Part shown: positions 36,276-47,445 of the stretch, piece by piece
Layout of the letters: every line of letters starts with the position of its first letter
Position numbering within the stretch: position 1 is the first letter of the stretch
From: an uncultured Pelagibacteraceae bacterium
GTDB lineage: Bacteria; Pseudomonadota; Alphaproteobacteria; Pelagibacterales; Pelagibacteraceae
Assembly (NCBI GenBank): GCA_902552185.1
Contig: CACDFZ010000001.1
Location: 118,784 to 182,783 of the forward strand
Length of the DNA stretch: 64,000 bases
Reading direction: 5' to 3'
Position numbers and translations under genes: made by a program
The notes under the pieces: generated by a model
What the model was told of the DNA's origin: nothing
The model's input: only the letters and a program-made list of their open reading frames with translations
The model's database searches: none

Positions 36276-38201
36276 TTAGGCGCTTTTTTCTTTGTCCTCT
36301 TTTACGTCTTCGAAGTCAGCGTCAACAACGTTTTCTTTATCATCACCCTTGTTTTTGGGATCTTGATTATTTTTATCATCTTTAGGTTGATTTTTTTGTT
36401 GGCTTTTGTAAATAGCTTCACCAAGTTTCATTGAAACCTGTATAAGACTTTGAGTTTTTTTCTTTATATTTTCTGTGTCTGTGCCTTTTAGGGCTTCTTT
36501 AAGATCAGCAACACCAGTTTCAATGGCTTTTTTCTCTTCAGCTGATACTTTATCGCCGTGCTCTTTTAAACTTTTTTCAGTAGAGAAAACAATACTGTCT
36601 GCTTGATTTCTCGCATCAACACCATCTCTTTTTTTCTTGTCAGCCTCTTTATTTGCTTCTGCATCTTTTACCATTTTATTAATCTCTTCTTCGGACAAAC
36701 CACCAGAGGCTTGAATTTGTATCTTTTGCTCTTTTCCTGTCCCCTTATCTTTTGCTGAAACACTAACTATTCCGTTTGCATCAATATCAAAGGTTACTTC
36801 AATTTGAGGAGTTCCTCTTGCAGCTGGAGGAATGCCAACTAACTCAAAATTTCCTAATAGCTTGTTATCAGCTGCCATCTCTCTTTCTCCTTGTAAAACT
36901 CTAATGGAAACAGCGGGTTGATTATCTTCTGCAGTAGAAAATACTTGGCTTTTTTTGGTAGGAATAGTTGTATTTTTATCTATAAGTTTTGTTGATACGC
37001 CACCTAAAGTCTCTATTCCTAGTGACAATGGTGTGACGTCCAAAAGCAAAACATCTTTTACATCACCTTGAAGAACACCAGCTTGGATTGCTGCACCCAT
37101 TGCAACAACTTCATCTGGGTTTACACTTTTGTTAGGTTCTTTACCAAAAAAGTTTTTAACTGTTTCAATTATTTTTGGCATTCTAGTCATGCCGCCAACT
37201 AATACTACCTCATTAATTTCTGCTGCAGAAAAACCAGAGTCTTTCAAAGCTGTTTTACATGGATTTAATGTTCTTTCAATCAAACTTTGGACTAAGGCTT
37301 CCAACTTTGCTCTAGTAAATTTTAAATTCAAATGTTTTGGACCAGATTTATCAGCTGTAATGAATGGTAAATTTATTTCTGTTTGTGTCGCAGAAGAGAG
37401 CTCAATTTTTGCTTTCTCTGCAGACTCTTTTAATCTTTGTAATGCTAGCTTATCAGATTTTAAATCTATTCCATTATCTTTTTTAAATTCATTAACTAGA
37501 TATTCAACTATAGTGTCATCAAAGTCTTCGCCACCTAAAAATGTATCTCCATTTGTAGATTTGACTTCAAATACTCCATCACCGATTTCTAAAATTGATA
37601 CATCAAAAGTACCACCGCCTAAATCATAAACAGCTATTTTTTTTCCTCCCTTTTTATCTAAACCATAAGCTAAAGAAGCTGCTGTCGGTTCATTGATAAT
37701 TCTTAAGACTTCTAATCCTGCAATTTTACCAGCATCTTTTGTTGCTTGTCTTTGAGAGTCATTAAAATAAGCAGGTACAGTTATAACTGCTTTCGTTACT
37801 GCTTGACCTAAATATTTTTCTGCTGTCTCTTTCATCTTTTGAAGTACAAACGCTGAGATTTGAGCAGGTGAATATTTTTTACCTTTACCTTCTACCCAAG
37901 CATCACCGTTATCAGATTTAATTATTTTATATGGAACTTTCGAAATATCTTTTTGCACTGATGGTCCATCAAATTTTCTACCTATAAGTCTTTTAACGGC
38001 AAAAATAGTATCTTCAGGATTTGTTACTGCTTGTCTTTTTGCAGGTTGACCAACTAATTTTTCTTCCTTTTCTAAAAAGGCTACTACTGACGGTGTGGTT
38101 CTTGCACCTTCAGCATTTTCTAAAACCTTCGCTTGTGTACCATCCATTATAGCTACACAAGAATTGGTAGTTCCTAAATCTATTCCTATAACTCTACTCA
38201 T
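36276..38201 (-). CDS. dnaK: Chaperone DnaK (Hsp70)
   Basis: A 641-aa Hsp70. N-terminal [17 protein letters not shown], the ATPase signatures [17 protein letters not shown] and [13 protein letters not shown], substrate-binding domain [17 protein letters not shown], helical lid, and an acidic C-terminus [11 protein letters not shown]. Second gene of the leftward grpE-dnaK-dnaJ set, with its own heat-shock-type promoter in the 59-bp gap upstream. Confidence 0.98.
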   Translation of the reverse strand: MSRVIGIDLGTTNSCVAIMDGTQAKVLENAEGARTTPSVVAFLEKEEKLVGQPAKRQAVTNPEDTIFAVKRLIGRKFDGPSVQKDISKVPYKIIKSDNGDAWVEGKGKKYSPAQISAFVLQKMKETAEKYLGQAVTKAVITVPAYFNDSQRQATKDAGKIAGLEVLRIINEPTAASLAYGLDKKGGKKIAVYDLGGGTFDVSILEIGDGVFEVKSTNGDTFLGGEDFDDTIVEYLVNEFKKDNGIDLKSDKLALQRLKESAEKAKIELSSATQTEINLPFITADKSGPKHLNLKFTRAKLEALVQSLIERTLNPCKTALKDSGFSAAEINEVVLVGGMTRMPKIIETVKNFFGKEPNKSVNPDEVVAMGAAIQAGVLQGDVKDVLLLDVTPLSLGIETLGGVSTKLIDKNTTIPTKKSQVFSTAEDNQPAVSIRVLQGEREMAADNKLLGNFELVGIPPAARGTPQIEVTFDIDANGIVSVSAKDKGTGKEQKIQIQASGGLSEEEINKMVKDAEANKEADKKKRDGVDARNQADSIVFSTEKSLKEHGDKVSAEEKKAIETGVADLKEALKGTDTENIKKKTQSLIQVSMKLGEAIYKSQQKNQPKDDKNNQDPKNKGDDKENVVDADFEDVKEDKEKSA

Positions 38202-38223
38202 ATTTTCCTTTGTTTACAGTTTC

Positions 38224-38252
38224 TATATGGGGTCTAATTACTATTCTACAAG
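38224..38252 (-). promoter_or_regulatory. RpoH (sigma-32)-type promoter of dnaK
   Basis: On the minus strand CTTGTAG (38246-38252), 13-nt spacer, CCCCATATA (38224-38232), close to the heat-shock consensus CTTGAAA-N13-CCCCATNT. Transcription would start about 15 nt before the dnaK ATG, with a ribosome-binding AAAGGAAA in the leader. Placed exactly where expected, between grpE and dnaK. Confidence 0.75.
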
Positions 38253-38260
38253 GCGTTTTT

Positions 38261-38833
38261 TTATTTATTTTTGTCATTTTTATCACCTTTTTTCTTTGAA
38301 ATTCCTACAAATGATGGTCTCAACAATCTCTCACCAAACATAAACCCTGGTTGAATTTCTTGAATAATAGTACCTGGCTCAACCTTCTCATCCTCAATTT
38401 CTAGCATTGCTTGATGAAAATTTGGATCAAACATTTTATTTAGACATTTAATTCTAGTAATTTTGTTTTTTTCAAAAGTGGAAACTAAATCTTTTTCAAT
38501 TATTTCTAAATTTTTTAGAAATTTTGCAAATTCTTTACTCTTTTTAAGATCCTCATCCTCTTGCATTGATTTTTTTGCTCTTTGTAGGTTATCTAATGAT
38601 GTTAACATTTCTCGAGCAAAGTTAAAGCCTCCAAAATCAAAGGCATCTTTGATCTCTTTTTCAAACCTTCTTCTTTGATTTTCAGAATCTGCTAAAGCTC
38701 TAAGCAGTTTATCTTCAGATATTTTTAATCTTTCTTCAATAGTATGTTCATCTTTTTGACTCTTGGTCTCCTCAACAATTGAAGATTTATTATCTTCTTT
38801 ATTTATATTTTCGTCTTTGTTAGATTCGTTCAT
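38261..38833 (-). CDS. grpE: Nucleotide exchange factor GrpE
   Basis: A 190-aa DnaK co-chaperone. A charged, probably disordered N-terminus and a long coiled coil (about 35-90) precede the beta-wing domain, with NQRRRFEKEIKDAFDFGGFNFA, FDPNFHQAMLE and GERLLRPSFVGISKK. Directly upstream of dnaK; only 41 bp separate it from the divergent rdgB. Confidence 0.95.
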   Translation of the reverse strand: MNESNKDENINKEDNKSSIVEETKSQKDEHTIEERLKISEDKLLRALADSENQRRRFEKEIKDAFDFGGFNFAREMLTSLDNLQRAKKSMQEDEDLKKSKEFAKFLKNLEIIEKDLVSTFEKNKITRIKCLNKMFDPNFHQAMLEIEDEKVEPGTIIQEIQPGFMFGERLLRPSFVGISKKKGDKNDKNK

Positions 38834-38874
38834 AATAGCTATATAATGTTAAAATATACAATTACTAGTATCTG

Positions 38875-39474
38875 ATGAAAAAAAATAACATATTGCTAAT
38901 AGGTACTCATAATGATGGAAAATTTAAGGAAATAAGCAAATTAATTAGCAAAAAAATTAAGAAGATTTCACCAAAAAGTTTAAAAATTGATTCACCAAAA
39001 GAAACTGGTAAAACTTTTAAATCAAATTCAGAACTTAAAGCCAATTTTTTTTTTAAAAAATCAAAACTTATCTCAATATCGGATGACTCGGGGTTAGAAA
39101 TATTAGCATTAAAAAAAAAACCAGGAATTTATTCAGCCAGATGGGCAAAACGAAGCGGAAGCTTCAAAAAGGCTATGATTTATATTTTAAAAAAAATTAA
39201 GAACAAAAAAAATAGAAAGGCAAGATTTATTTGCAGTTTATCAATAAAGCTCAATAAAAAAAAAATGATTACCTCTGAGGGAGTCATACACGGTAAAATT
39301 TCATTTAAAATTTTGGGAAACAAGGGATTTGGGTATGATCCGATTTTTATTCCTAATAACTCCAAACTTACATTTGGTCAGATAAGTACTTCTAAAAAAA
39401 TGAGAATTGATCATAGAAGTATAGCTTTCAAAAAACTAAAAAAAAAACTAATACTTAATAAATTTTTTATTTGA
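38875..39474 (+). CDS. rdgB: RdgB/HAM1 inosine/xanthosine triphosphate pyrophosphatase
   Basis: A 199-aa pyrophosphatase that removes dITP, ITP and XTP. Signatures are LLIGTHNDGKFKEIS (T-x-N-x-x-K), ISDDSGLEILAL with the catalytic Asp, PGIYSARWA and FGYDPIFIP; the end has FGQISTSKKMRIDHRSIAFKKL. Lys-rich like its neighbours. The last 27 bp overlap the 3' end of the convergent lpoA-like gene. Confidence 0.94.
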   Translation: MKKNNILLIGTHNDGKFKEISKLISKKIKKISPKSLKIDSPKETGKTFKSNSELKANFFFKKSKLISISDDSGLEILALKKKPGIYSARWAKRSGSFKKAMIYILKKIKNKKNRKARFICSLSIKLNKKKMITSEGVIHGKISFKILGNKGFGYDPIFIPNNSKLTFGQISTSKKMRIDHRSIAFKKLKKKLILNKFFI

Positions 39475-40602
39475 AACTTTATACATATTTAGTTTTTGAA
39501 TTAATTTTCCGTCTTTAAAACTAAATGTTCCAATTTTACCTCTTATACTATCTTTGATAATAAAATCTTTCACGGAAGTTATTTTAAAATCTTTTTTATT
39601 CCAAATGTAATAAATAAGTCCAAGAGCGTCATAAGTTAAAATTGTAATTTCAGTTGGTTGTAAACCATAAATTTTAAAATATTTTCTTTTGTATTTTTGA
39701 AAATTATTAATATCTACAGATGGATAATATAAATTTTCTATAGAATTTTCTAGAAAGATACTTTTATCAAACCATTGATTTACAGTTACTATTAAAACTT
39801 CTTCTTGGTCTACATCTGAATAGACTAATGATGTAAGTACACTTTTTAGACTATCTCCGAAATCAATAATTATTACTGAGTCAAAGTTTACTTTTCCAAT
39901 TGTGTACTTTTGCTCTAACCTTTTTAATTCTAATTTAGATGCCTCATCATCTTTCTCTTCTAATATTTTTACTCTTGAAATCAGATTTCTTTTTCTTTGT
40001 TTATAATTAGTCAATTTTTCAATGTCACCGGTAAGAACCTTTGGATCAGCGCTGTATTTAAATATTTTTTTGTTATTAATGTTTATATTGCTAATTTTAG
40101 AATCAATTAAAGGCGTGTATTTATTTTTTGGATACATAATAATTGTTTTTTTTCTCTTATTTTTTTCTATAAAATTTTCTATTGATTTTATTTGAGACTC
40201 TAAACTAACACCAATACTTAAAATATTGCTTTGAACTTTTGGATTGATATTTGAGGGAGAAATAAAAATCATATCTTTATAATTTGATAACATCTTAAAA
40301 TCTTCTTGGCTTATTGGTCCAATAACAATCTTAATATTTTCATCTTTTAAAGATTCTACAGACTGAATTAATTTTTCAGGATTATTAAAACCAGAGTCTC
40401 TAGGAAAAATTTTTATTTTATCATCATCAATCTCATCTAAGGCTAGCTGAAGAGATAACATTATTGATTGGCCCATATCTTTATATTCTCCACTAAATGG
40501 AGCCAAAAGTCCCACCTTAAGATACTTTTGGTTCTCTTCTGCAAAAGAGTTAAAATTATAAAATAATAATATATAAGTAATAGTAATTATTTTTTTTAAC
40601 AT
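39448..40602 (-). CDS. Penicillin-binding-protein activator (LpoA C-domain-like) / periplasmic ligand-binding fold
   Basis: A 384-aa exported protein: signal peptide YILLFYNFNSFA-EEN, then a type-I periplasmic-binding fold with YLKVGLLAPFSGEYKDMGQSI, VIGPISQEDFKML and LTYDALGLIYYIW. Two readings exist: an ABC branched-chain-type solute receptor or an LpoA-type activator of peptidoglycan synthase. Divergent rsmI immediately next door (6 bp) favours LpoA, as lpoA-rsmI adjacency is conserved in Proteobacteria, and no transporter genes are present. No lipobox Cys is seen. Confidence 0.75.
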   Translation of the reverse strand: MLKKIITITYILLFYNFNSFAEENQKYLKVGLLAPFSGEYKDMGQSIMLSLQLALDEIDDDKIKIFPRDSGFNNPEKLIQSVESLKDENIKIVIGPISQEDFKMLSNYKDMIFISPSNINPKVQSNILSIGVSLESQIKSIENFIEKNKRKKTIIMYPKNKYTPLIDSKISNININNKKIFKYSADPKVLTGDIEKLTNYKQRKRNLISRVKILEEKDDEASKLELKRLEQKYTIGKVNFDSVIIIDFGDSLKSVLTSLVYSDVDQEEVLIVTVNQWFDKSIFLENSIENLYYPSVDINNFQKYKRKYFKIYGLQPTEITILTYDALGLIYYIWNKKDFKITSVKDFIIKDSIRGKIGTFSFKDGKLIQKLNMYKVSNKKFIKY

Positions 40603-40608
40603 GACTTT

Positions 40609-41439
40609 ATGAAAAATTTTGAAAAAGGCTTATATATCGTTTCAACACCAATAGGAAATTTAAAGGATATAACATTTCGAGCAGTCGAAGTTCTTAAGAA
40701 TTCTGATTTCATTCTCTGTGAGGATACAAGACACTCGACAAAATTATTAAATATATTCAACATAAAAAATAAATTAATTCCATATCATAAGTTTAATGAA
40801 AAAAAATCTGTAAGTAAAATTATACAATATTTAAATGAGGGCAAAATTTTGTCTTTAATTTCTGATGCAGGAACACCGGTTTTATCTGACCCAGGAAATA
40901 TAATAATCAAGGAATGTATAAAAAATGACCTTAAAGTTTTTACTGTTCCAGGTCCATCCGCCGTATCTGCGGCGGTAAGCTTGTCAGGATTTGGAGATAG
41001 ATTTTTATTTTATGGTTTTCTTCCAAAAACTGTAAACGACCTAAATACAGTTCTAAAAAAATTAAATATAGAGGATTTTTCATTAGTATTTTTTATACCA
41101 GCAATCAAAATAAATTTTTACATTAAACACTTTAAAAAATATTTTTCTGGAAGAGATATTTTTATAGCAAGGGAGATGACAAAAAAATATGAGACCTATT
41201 ATAGAGAAAGTATAAATAATATAGGTACTTTTAAATTACAATTAAAAGGGGAATTAACAATTGTCATTTCTCAAAAAACTAAAAAAAAATTATTAACAAC
41301 TGATTATGAAAAAATTGAAAAACAAGTTAAAAAATATTTAAAAAGCTATACAGTAAAAGACATTGTTGAACTAATATCTAAAAAAGAGCAAGTGCCAAAA
41401 AAAGTAATTTATAATCTTTGCATTAAAAACAAAATATGA
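40609..41439 (+). CDS. rsmI: 16S rRNA 2'-O-ribose C1402 methyltransferase
   Basis: A 276-aa tetrapyrrole-methylase-fold enzyme. N-terminus LYIVSTPIGNLKDITFRAVEVL, CEDTRHSTKLL, SLISDAGTPVLSDPG, VPGPSAVSAAVSLSGF, and the C-terminal small domain VPKKVIYNLCIKNKI. Full length. Four-base overlap with the BON lipoprotein gene downstream. The yraN gene that often follows is absent. Confidence 0.95.
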   Translation: MKNFEKGLYIVSTPIGNLKDITFRAVEVLKNSDFILCEDTRHSTKLLNIFNIKNKLIPYHKFNEKKSVSKIIQYLNEGKILSLISDAGTPVLSDPGNIIIKECIKNDLKVFTVPGPSAVSAAVSLSGFGDRFLFYGFLPKTVNDLNTVLKKLNIEDFSLVFFIPAIKINFYIKHFKKYFSGRDIFIAREMTKKYETYYRESINNIGTFKLQLKGELTIVISQKTKKKLLTTDYEKIEKQVKKYLKSYTVKDIVELISKKEQVPKKVIYNLCIKNKI

Positions 41440-42017
41440 AAGTTTATTTATCAATTTTTTTAATAACAATCCTTCTATTTAGCTGTTCACCAGCAGGGCG
41501 TTTTGGAGCTGGAGTAGATATTACTTTTGATCCAAGAACAATTGGAATGCAAATTGATGATACAATTATGCAAAAAAACTTAGTTGCCAGATTATCTTTG
41601 AATGAAAAAAGGTATTTTTTAAATATTCAAGTAGAAGTTCTAGATGGTAGAATTTTCTTATCAGGAAAAGTTAATGAGGCTGAGGAAAAAATTAAAATTA
41701 CAAAATTAGCTTGGGAAACTAAAGGAGTAAGAGAAGTTAAAAATGCGATAACAATAAAAGGTCAATCAAATTTTAAACAAACTGCTAAAGATATTTTGAT
41801 TACCAGCCAATTAAGAACAGCTTTGATTTTCAATAAAAAAACCAAATCACGAAATTATACTTTAGAGACAATTAACAAAAAGATATATATTTTTGGAATA
41901 GCAATGGATATTGAAGAAAAAAAAGAAGTTTTATCTGAAGCAGAAAAAATATATGATGTAGAAAAAGTTATTCCATCCATTTATTTAGCAACAGAGCTCA
42001 GCAGAAGTAAAATTTAA
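41436..42017 (+). CDS. BON-domain lipoprotein (DolP/YraP-like)
   Basis: A 193-aa lipoprotein: signal ITILLFSC with lipobox Cys at about residue 17, then two BON domains (about 45-115 and 120-190), with LDGRIFLSGKVNEAEEK and a second NKKIYIFGIAMDIEEKKEV. DolP localises to outer-membrane and division sites and supports envelope integrity. Position after rsmI and near an LpoA-like gene mirrors the E. coli rsmI/lpoA/dolP neighbourhood. Its stop shares TTAA with convergent maeB. Confidence 0.85.
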   Translation: MKVYLSIFLITILLFSCSPAGRFGAGVDITFDPRTIGMQIDDTIMQKNLVARLSLNEKRYFLNIQVEVLDGRIFLSGKVNEAEEKIKITKLAWETKGVREVKNAITIKGQSNFKQTAKDILITSQLRTALIFNKKTKSRNYTLETINKKIYIFGIAMDIEEKKEVLSEAEKIYDVEKVIPSIYLATELSRSKI

Positions 42018-44299
42018 TTTTTTTTATAATCAATTACATCTGCAGAATAAGCAGCAATAGATGCAAGATTTAGAATATCGGACGTGCTAGATCGTAATGG
42101 TGCAACTTCAATAGGCAAATCCAATCCAATTAACAACGGTCCAATCAATTTTGCGTCTCCAAAAGATTTCATTAATTTAGTTGATATTGCAGCGCTATGT
42201 AGTGCTGGCATAATTAAAATATTTGCCCTTCCTACTATTTTTGAAAAAGGATAAACGTCCTGATAAATAGGATTTAGGGCAACATCTGGCTGCATTTCTC
42301 CATCAAAATCGAATTCAACTTTTTCATTTTTTAAAAGATCAATTGCATCCCTTACATGTTTGGTATTTCTAGAAATTGGCTTTCCAAAAGTTGAATGGGA
42401 TAAGAATGCTACTTTGGGCTCAAAACCAAAAAGTTTTGATACCCTTACACATGATTTTGATATAGCGACCAATCTCTCAGAAGAAGGAAAGTCTTCAACA
42501 TTGGTGTCTGCAACTAGAACAGTTCTTCCTTTAAACACCATCATTGTCATACCAAAAATGGGCTCACCTTCTCTGGCGTCACAAACATGTTTTAATTTTT
42601 CTATTGATGCAGCGTAATGTCTAATATTACCAGTAACCATCGCATCAGCATCTTTACAAGCAATCATAGAGGAGCCGAACGCTATTCTATCATTACGAAC
42701 TAATCGGTCCACATCTCTTTCTAATTGACCTGTTCTTTGAAGTTTTTGGTATAAATATTTAGTATATTTCTCTCTTTTATCTTTATTAGTTGAATTGACA
42801 ATTTCAATTTTAAAATTTTCATCCAAACCAATATTTTTTAAAGTTTCTTTTACTCTTTTTTCGTTTCCAATCACTACTGGTATCCCTAATTTATTTTTAC
42901 CGAATTCTATGGCTGCTTTAAGCATATTTTCATCTTCACCCTCTGCAAATATAACTCTTTTAGGACTTTTTTTGATATTTGCATTTATCCCCTGCATCAA
43001 AGACATTGACGGGTCTAATCTTGCAGTAAGCTGATCTTTATAATCTTCCAAATTTTCGATTTTTTTTCTTGCTACACCACTTTTAATTGCAGCTTCGGCT
43101 ACTGCAGAAGGAATCCTTCGAACTAGTCTAGGGTCGAAGGTTGAGGGTATAATATATTCTCTTCCATACTTTGGTCTTTCACCCCCATAGGCTGCAACAA
43201 CTTCATCAGGAACATCTTCTCTTGCTAATAACGCTATTGCGTTAGCTGCAGCGACTTTCATTTCATCATTAATTATTTTTGCCCTAACATCTAGTGCTCC
43301 CCTAAAAATATACGGAAAACCTATTAAATTATTAACTTGGTTAGGGTAGTCTGATCTGCCTGTTGCAATTATTGCATCATCACGTACTTCGTTAATTATT
43401 TCTGGTTTAATTTCAGGGTCAGGATTTGCGCACGCAAATACTATAGGATTTTTTGCCATTGATTTAATCATTTCACGATTAACAACATCTTTTGCAGACA
43501 AGCCAAGAAATACATCGGCATTCTTCATAGCTTGCTCTAATGTTCGATGATTTGTCTCAATAGCATGAGCAGACTTAAATTGATCTACTTGCGTTCTTCC
43601 TTTGTAAATTACCCCTTTTCGATCACACATGATTACATTTTCATTTTTTACACCTATTTTTTTAAATAAGTTTGTACATGCAATTGCTGACGCACCTGCT
43701 CCGTTTACAACTATTTTAACTTCATTAATTTTTTTCTTTGAGATATCTAATGCATTAATTAAAGCAGCTGTTGTTATAATTGCTGTTCCATGTTGATCAT
43801 CATGAAAGACAGGAATATCTAAAATTTCTTTTAACTTCTGCTCTATAATGAAACAATCAGGAGCAGCAATATCTTCAAGATTTATACCACCAAAAGTACC
43901 AGCAATATTTTTAATTGTAGAAATTATTTCATCTGCATCATGATTATCAATTTCTATGTCTATAGAGTCAATATCTGCAAATCTTTTAAATAATACTGCT
44001 TTACCTTCCATTACAGGTTTTGAAGCTAACGAGCCCAAATTCCCTAAACCAAGAATTGCAGAACCGTTACTTATAACCGCTACTAAATTTCCTTTAGAGG
44101 TATAGTCATAGACTTTGGAAGAGTCCTTGGAAATTTCCTTTACGGGTGCCGCCACCCCAGGTGAATAAGCAAGTGATAAATCTCTTTTTGAGATAAGAGG
44201 TTTGGATGAATTAACCTCAATTTTGCCAGACTTATTCCCTATATGAAAATCCAAAGCCTCTTTATCTGTATAATGATCAATTTTTGATTTTTTTGTCAT
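42014..44299 (-). CDS. maeB: NADP-dependent malic enzyme with phosphotransacetylase-like domain
   Basis: A 761-aa two-domain protein. The malic enzyme domain (1-420) has [14 protein letters not shown], the catalytic region around [12 protein letters not shown] and [10 protein letters not shown], and NAD(P) motif [11 protein letters not shown]. The C-terminal 430-761 region is a Pta-like domain ([18 protein letters not shown]) thought to be regulatory, sensing acetyl-CoA. It decarboxylates malate to pyruvate, giving NADPH. Monocistronic, leftward. Confidence 0.94.
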   Translation of the reverse strand: MTKKSKIDHYTDKEALDFHIGNKSGKIEVNSSKPLISKRDLSLAYSPGVAAPVKEISKDSSKVYDYTSKGNLVAVISNGSAILGLGNLGSLASKPVMEGKAVLFKRFADIDSIDIEIDNHDADEIISTIKNIAGTFGGINLEDIAAPDCFIIEQKLKEILDIPVFHDDQHGTAIITTAALINALDISKKKINEVKIVVNGAGASAIACTNLFKKIGVKNENVIMCDRKGVIYKGRTQVDQFKSAHAIETNHRTLEQAMKNADVFLGLSAKDVVNREMIKSMAKNPIVFACANPDPEIKPEIINEVRDDAIIATGRSDYPNQVNNLIGFPYIFRGALDVRAKIINDEMKVAAANAIALLAREDVPDEVVAAYGGERPKYGREYIIPSTFDPRLVRRIPSAVAEAAIKSGVARKKIENLEDYKDQLTARLDPSMSLMQGINANIKKSPKRVIFAEGEDENMLKAAIEFGKNKLGIPVVIGNEKRVKETLKNIGLDENFKIEIVNSTNKDKREKYTKYLYQKLQRTGQLERDVDRLVRNDRIAFGSSMIACKDADAMVTGNIRHYAASIEKLKHVCDAREGEPIFGMTMMVFKGRTVLVADTNVEDFPSSERLVAISKSCVRVSKLFGFEPKVAFLSHSTFGKPISRNTKHVRDAIDLLKNEKVEFDFDGEMQPDVALNPIYQDVYPFSKIVGRANILIMPALHSAAISTKLMKSFGDAKLIGPLLIGLDLPIEVAPLRSSTSDILNLASIAAYSADVIDYKKN

Positions 44300-44356
44300 T
44301 GGATTTTGAGTATGTAATATATAAGTGAATATATCACTAAAAATTTTGTCTTAATT

Positions 44357-45883
44357 ATGAATTTATTATCCTCAACCACTGTATTTAGTTTTTATACTAT
44401 GCTGAGCCGTGTTCTTGGTTATTTCAGAGATATATTAATAGCAATATTTTTGGGAACTTCTATATATGCCGATGCTTTCTTTGTTGCGTTTAGACTTCCA
44501 AATACTTTTAGAAGATTATTTGCAGAAGGTACATTTAATGCTGCATTTATTCCAAGTTATGCTTCTGAAAAATTAAAAGGCAAAGTGCAAGGTAAAAGAT
44601 TTGCTGATGAAGTTTTAACTTTATTAATCCTGGGTCTTTTTACAATAGTTTTAATAGTAGAAATTCTTACACCATATGTAGTTTATTTGATTGCACCAGG
44701 TTTTGTTGAAGATAATGATAAATTTAACTTGGCTGTAAATTTAACCAGAATTACCTTCCCCTTTTTAGCATTTGTAAGTCTATCTTCTTTTTTTGCTGGA
44801 ATTTTAAATACTGAAAATAAATTTGCCGCCGCCGCTGCTGCACCAATATTTTTAAATTTAATTTTAATATTATCTTTATTTATTTCATATTATTTTAAAC
44901 TAGATTACGCGCTAAATTTGTCTTATGGGGTTTCACTATCAGGTCTAATACAATTAATTTTTTTAATTTTCTTTTCTTCAAAATTCTATCAGCCTTCCTT
45001 AGTCTTCAAAAAAAAAATAAGACAGAAAGTTAAATTATTTTTAAAAAAACTTTTACCTAGTATTTTCTCATCTGGAGTAATACAAATTAGTATCTTGGTC
45101 GGAACGATTATAGCATCATTCCAATCTGGAGCAGTTTCTTACCTTTACTATGCAGATAGAGTTTATCAGATTAATCTTGCTATAGCTGGCATTGCAGTGA
45201 GCACTGTATCTTTACCAATATTAAGTAAATTGATTAAAAATAAAAAAGTCAATCAGGCAAATCAAATTCAAAATAAATCTTTAGAATTATCTTTATTGTT
45301 ATCATTGCCGGCTAGTATAGCTTTAATCATCGGCTCCGAGGAAATAGTAAATGCTTTATTTGGCTATGGATCCTTTACTGAAAATGACATTGAGCAAACA
45401 GCACTTGCACTAAAGTACTTTGGTTATGGTATACCAGCTTTTGCGACGTTAAAAATATTTGCAAATTTCTTTTTCGCTAGAGACAACACAATTACACCAT
45501 TTAAAATTTCATCAATTGTCGTCATTATTAATATTGTTATTAGTATTTTATTTTTTAAACAAATTGGCTTTGTTATTATCCCAATTGCTACAACTCTATC
45601 TACTTGGGCAGGTGTTCTTTGTTATCTATATATTCTTTTAAAAATTGGATACTTAAAAATTATACCCAAGTTTTATACTAAGTTAATAAAGATAGTATTT
45701 TCTACTTCTATTATGTCTTATGTTTTTCACAGTAGTTTAAGTTATTTTGCAGAAAACTTGAGTTATTTAAGCGATTACAAAATTTTATACTTATTATTTA
45801 TAGTAATCTTCGTGGCTTTATTGTATTTTTTAATTTGTTATTTTTTAAAAGTACTCAATTTAAGAAGTTTTAGAACTTATTAG
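44357..45883 (+). CDS. murJ: Lipid II flippase MurJ
   Basis: A 508-aa polytopic membrane protein of the MOP/MATE-like superfamily with about 13-14 helices. The N-terminus [20 protein letters not shown] and [24 protein letters not shown] are the MurJ signature carrying the conserved Arg residues. It flips lipid II for peptidoglycan synthesis. It is followed 1 bp later by trpS. Confidence 0.95.
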   Translation: MNLLSSTTVFSFYTMLSRVLGYFRDILIAIFLGTSIYADAFFVAFRLPNTFRRLFAEGTFNAAFIPSYASEKLKGKVQGKRFADEVLTLLILGLFTIVLIVEILTPYVVYLIAPGFVEDNDKFNLAVNLTRITFPFLAFVSLSSFFAGILNTENKFAAAAAAPIFLNLILILSLFISYYFKLDYALNLSYGVSLSGLIQLIFLIFFSSKFYQPSLVFKKKIRQKVKLFLKKLLPSIFSSGVIQISILVGTIIASFQSGAVSYLYYADRVYQINLAIAGIAVSTVSLPILSKLIKNKKVNQANQIQNKSLELSLLLSLPASIALIIGSEEIVNALFGYGSFTENDIEQTALALKYFGYGIPAFATLKIFANFFFARDNTITPFKISSIVVIINIVISILFFKQIGFVIIPIATTLSTWAGVLCYLYILLKIGYLKIIPKFYTKLIKIVFSTSIMSYVFHSSLSYFAENLSYLSDYKILYLLFIVIFVALLYFLICYFLKVLNLRSFRTY

Positions 45884-45884
45884 T

Positions 45885-46886
45885 ATGAAAAAGGAATTGG
45901 TATTTTCTGGAGTTCAACCGACAGGTAATTTACATCTAGGAAATTATCTGGGAGCTTTAAAAAATTTTGTTTCACTTCAAAAGTCAAGAAACTGCTTATA
46001 TTGCGTGGTTGATTTACACGCTATTACAACATTTCAAAACCCAAAAGAGTTGAACTCAAATATTTTAGAAACTACTGCAGGTTTCTTAGCTTCTGGACTG
46101 GATTCAAATAAAAGTATAATTTTCAACCAATCATCTGTAAGTGGCCACGCAGAACTTGCTTGGATTTTAAATTGCGTTTGTAGAGTCGGATGGTTAAATC
46201 GCATGACTCAATTCAAAGATAAAGCTGGCAAAGATAAAGAAAAGGCAAGTGTTGGCTTATACATCTACCCAAATTTAATGGCTGCGGATATTTTATTATA
46301 TAAAGCTACACATGTGCCCGTTGGTGCTGATCAGAAGCAGCACTTAGAGTTATCGAGAGATATAGCTCAAAAATTTAATAATGATTTTAACAAAAAAGAT
46401 TTTTTTCCTTTACCAGAGCCTTTAATTCAAAAAACTATTTCTCGTGTTATGAGTTTAAGAGATGGAACGAAAAAAATGAGCAAATCCGAAGAATCAGATT
46501 ATTCTAGAATAAATTTAAAAGATAGTTCAGATGAAATCGTAAAAAAAATAAAAAAAGCAAAAACCGACACCGAGCCAATTACTGAAAATATTCAAGATTA
46601 TGAAAATAGGCCAGAGGCATATAATTTATTAAGTATATACTCAGATTTATCGGATCAAAAAATTGAAACCAGCATTAACGAATTTGTCGGAAAAGATTTT
46701 TCATCTTTAAAAATTAAACTATCTGAAAAATTAGTTGAGACAATAAGTCCAATCGGAAAAAATATTGCTAAATTAATGAAGGATAAAAAGCACCTAGAAG
46801 ATGTATTAAAAAAAGGCAAACAAAAAGCCAATATAATCGCTGAGGAAAACCTAAAAAAGATACGTGAAATAGTAGGATTTGTGTAA
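45885..46886 (+). CDS. trpS: Tryptophanyl-tRNA synthetase
   Basis: A 333-aa class I synthetase. HIGH-like motif in [33 protein letters not shown]-type tryptophan pocket region, [17 protein letters not shown], and KMSKS in [11 protein letters not shown]. Full length. murJ-trpS adjacency is found in many Alphaproteobacteria. Confidence 0.97.
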   Translation: MKKELVFSGVQPTGNLHLGNYLGALKNFVSLQKSRNCLYCVVDLHAITTFQNPKELNSNILETTAGFLASGLDSNKSIIFNQSSVSGHAELAWILNCVCRVGWLNRMTQFKDKAGKDKEKASVGLYIYPNLMAADILLYKATHVPVGADQKQHLELSRDIAQKFNNDFNKKDFFPLPEPLIQKTISRVMSLRDGTKKMSKSEESDYSRINLKDSSDEIVKKIKKAKTDTEPITENIQDYENRPEAYNLLSIYSDLSDQKIETSINEFVGKDFSSLKIKLSEKLVETISPIGKNIAKLMKDKKHLEDVLKKGKQKANIIAEENLKKIREIVGFV

Positions 46887-46902
46887 TATATATACTAGTA
46901 TA

Positions 46903-47445
46903 ATGATACAAGTTGAACAAACACCAAATCCAAATTCATTAAAATTTTTATCGCAAAAAATTTTATCCAGAATTGGTACTGAAGAGTTTAAAAAATCAAA
47001 TTTAAAGAACATTAAAATTCCGTTTATAAAAGAAGTGTTGAATTTTTCAGGCGTAGAACTTATCTTGGTTTCAGACAATTTTTTGACAGTAAAAAAAGAA
47101 AAAAAAGCATCATGGGATAGCTTAAAACCAATGATCATTTCACATTTAAATGATTATTTTGAAAAAACTGAAGATCCGATATTAGTTGACGTTAAAAAAG
47201 AAAAAGAATTAGATGATGATGAAACTATCGCAAAAATTAAAGATGTTTTGGATACTAAAATAAGACCAGCAGTTGCAAGAGATGGTGGTGATATCAAATT
47301 TAAATCCTTCAAAAATGGTGTTGTAAAAGTTGAATTGCAAGGAGCCTGCTCTGGGTGCCCAAGCTCAATAATGACTTTGAAGCAAGGGGTGCAAAATTTA
47401 TTAAAGCATTATGTTAAAGAAGTAAATTCAGTTGAGGCGATCTAG
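46903..47445 (+). CDS. Nfu-type Fe-S scaffold/carrier protein
   Basis: A 180-aa protein from ATG 46903 (MIQVEQTPNPNSLKFL); the track's TTG at 46879 overlaps the trpS stop and is less likely. N-terminal Nfu_N domain (1-90) and C-terminal NifU-like domain with the cluster-binding GACSGCPSSIMTLKQG (CxxC). It carries Fe-S clusters to targets; MiaB, encoded downstream in this window, is a plausible client. Confidence 0.92.
   Translation: MIQVEQTPNPNSLKFLSQKILSRIGTEEFKKSNLKNIKIPFIKEVLNFSGVELILVSDNFLTVKKEKKASWDSLKPMIISHLNDYFEKTEDPILVDVKKEKELDDDETIAKIKDVLDTKIRPAVARDGGDIKFKSFKNGVVKVELQGACSGCPSSIMTLKQGVQNLLKHYVKEVNSVEAI

Noticed and set aside
37129-37629. 166-aa plus-strand ORF inside dnaK
   Set aside because: Shadow of the dnaK ATPase domain; no independent motif or context.
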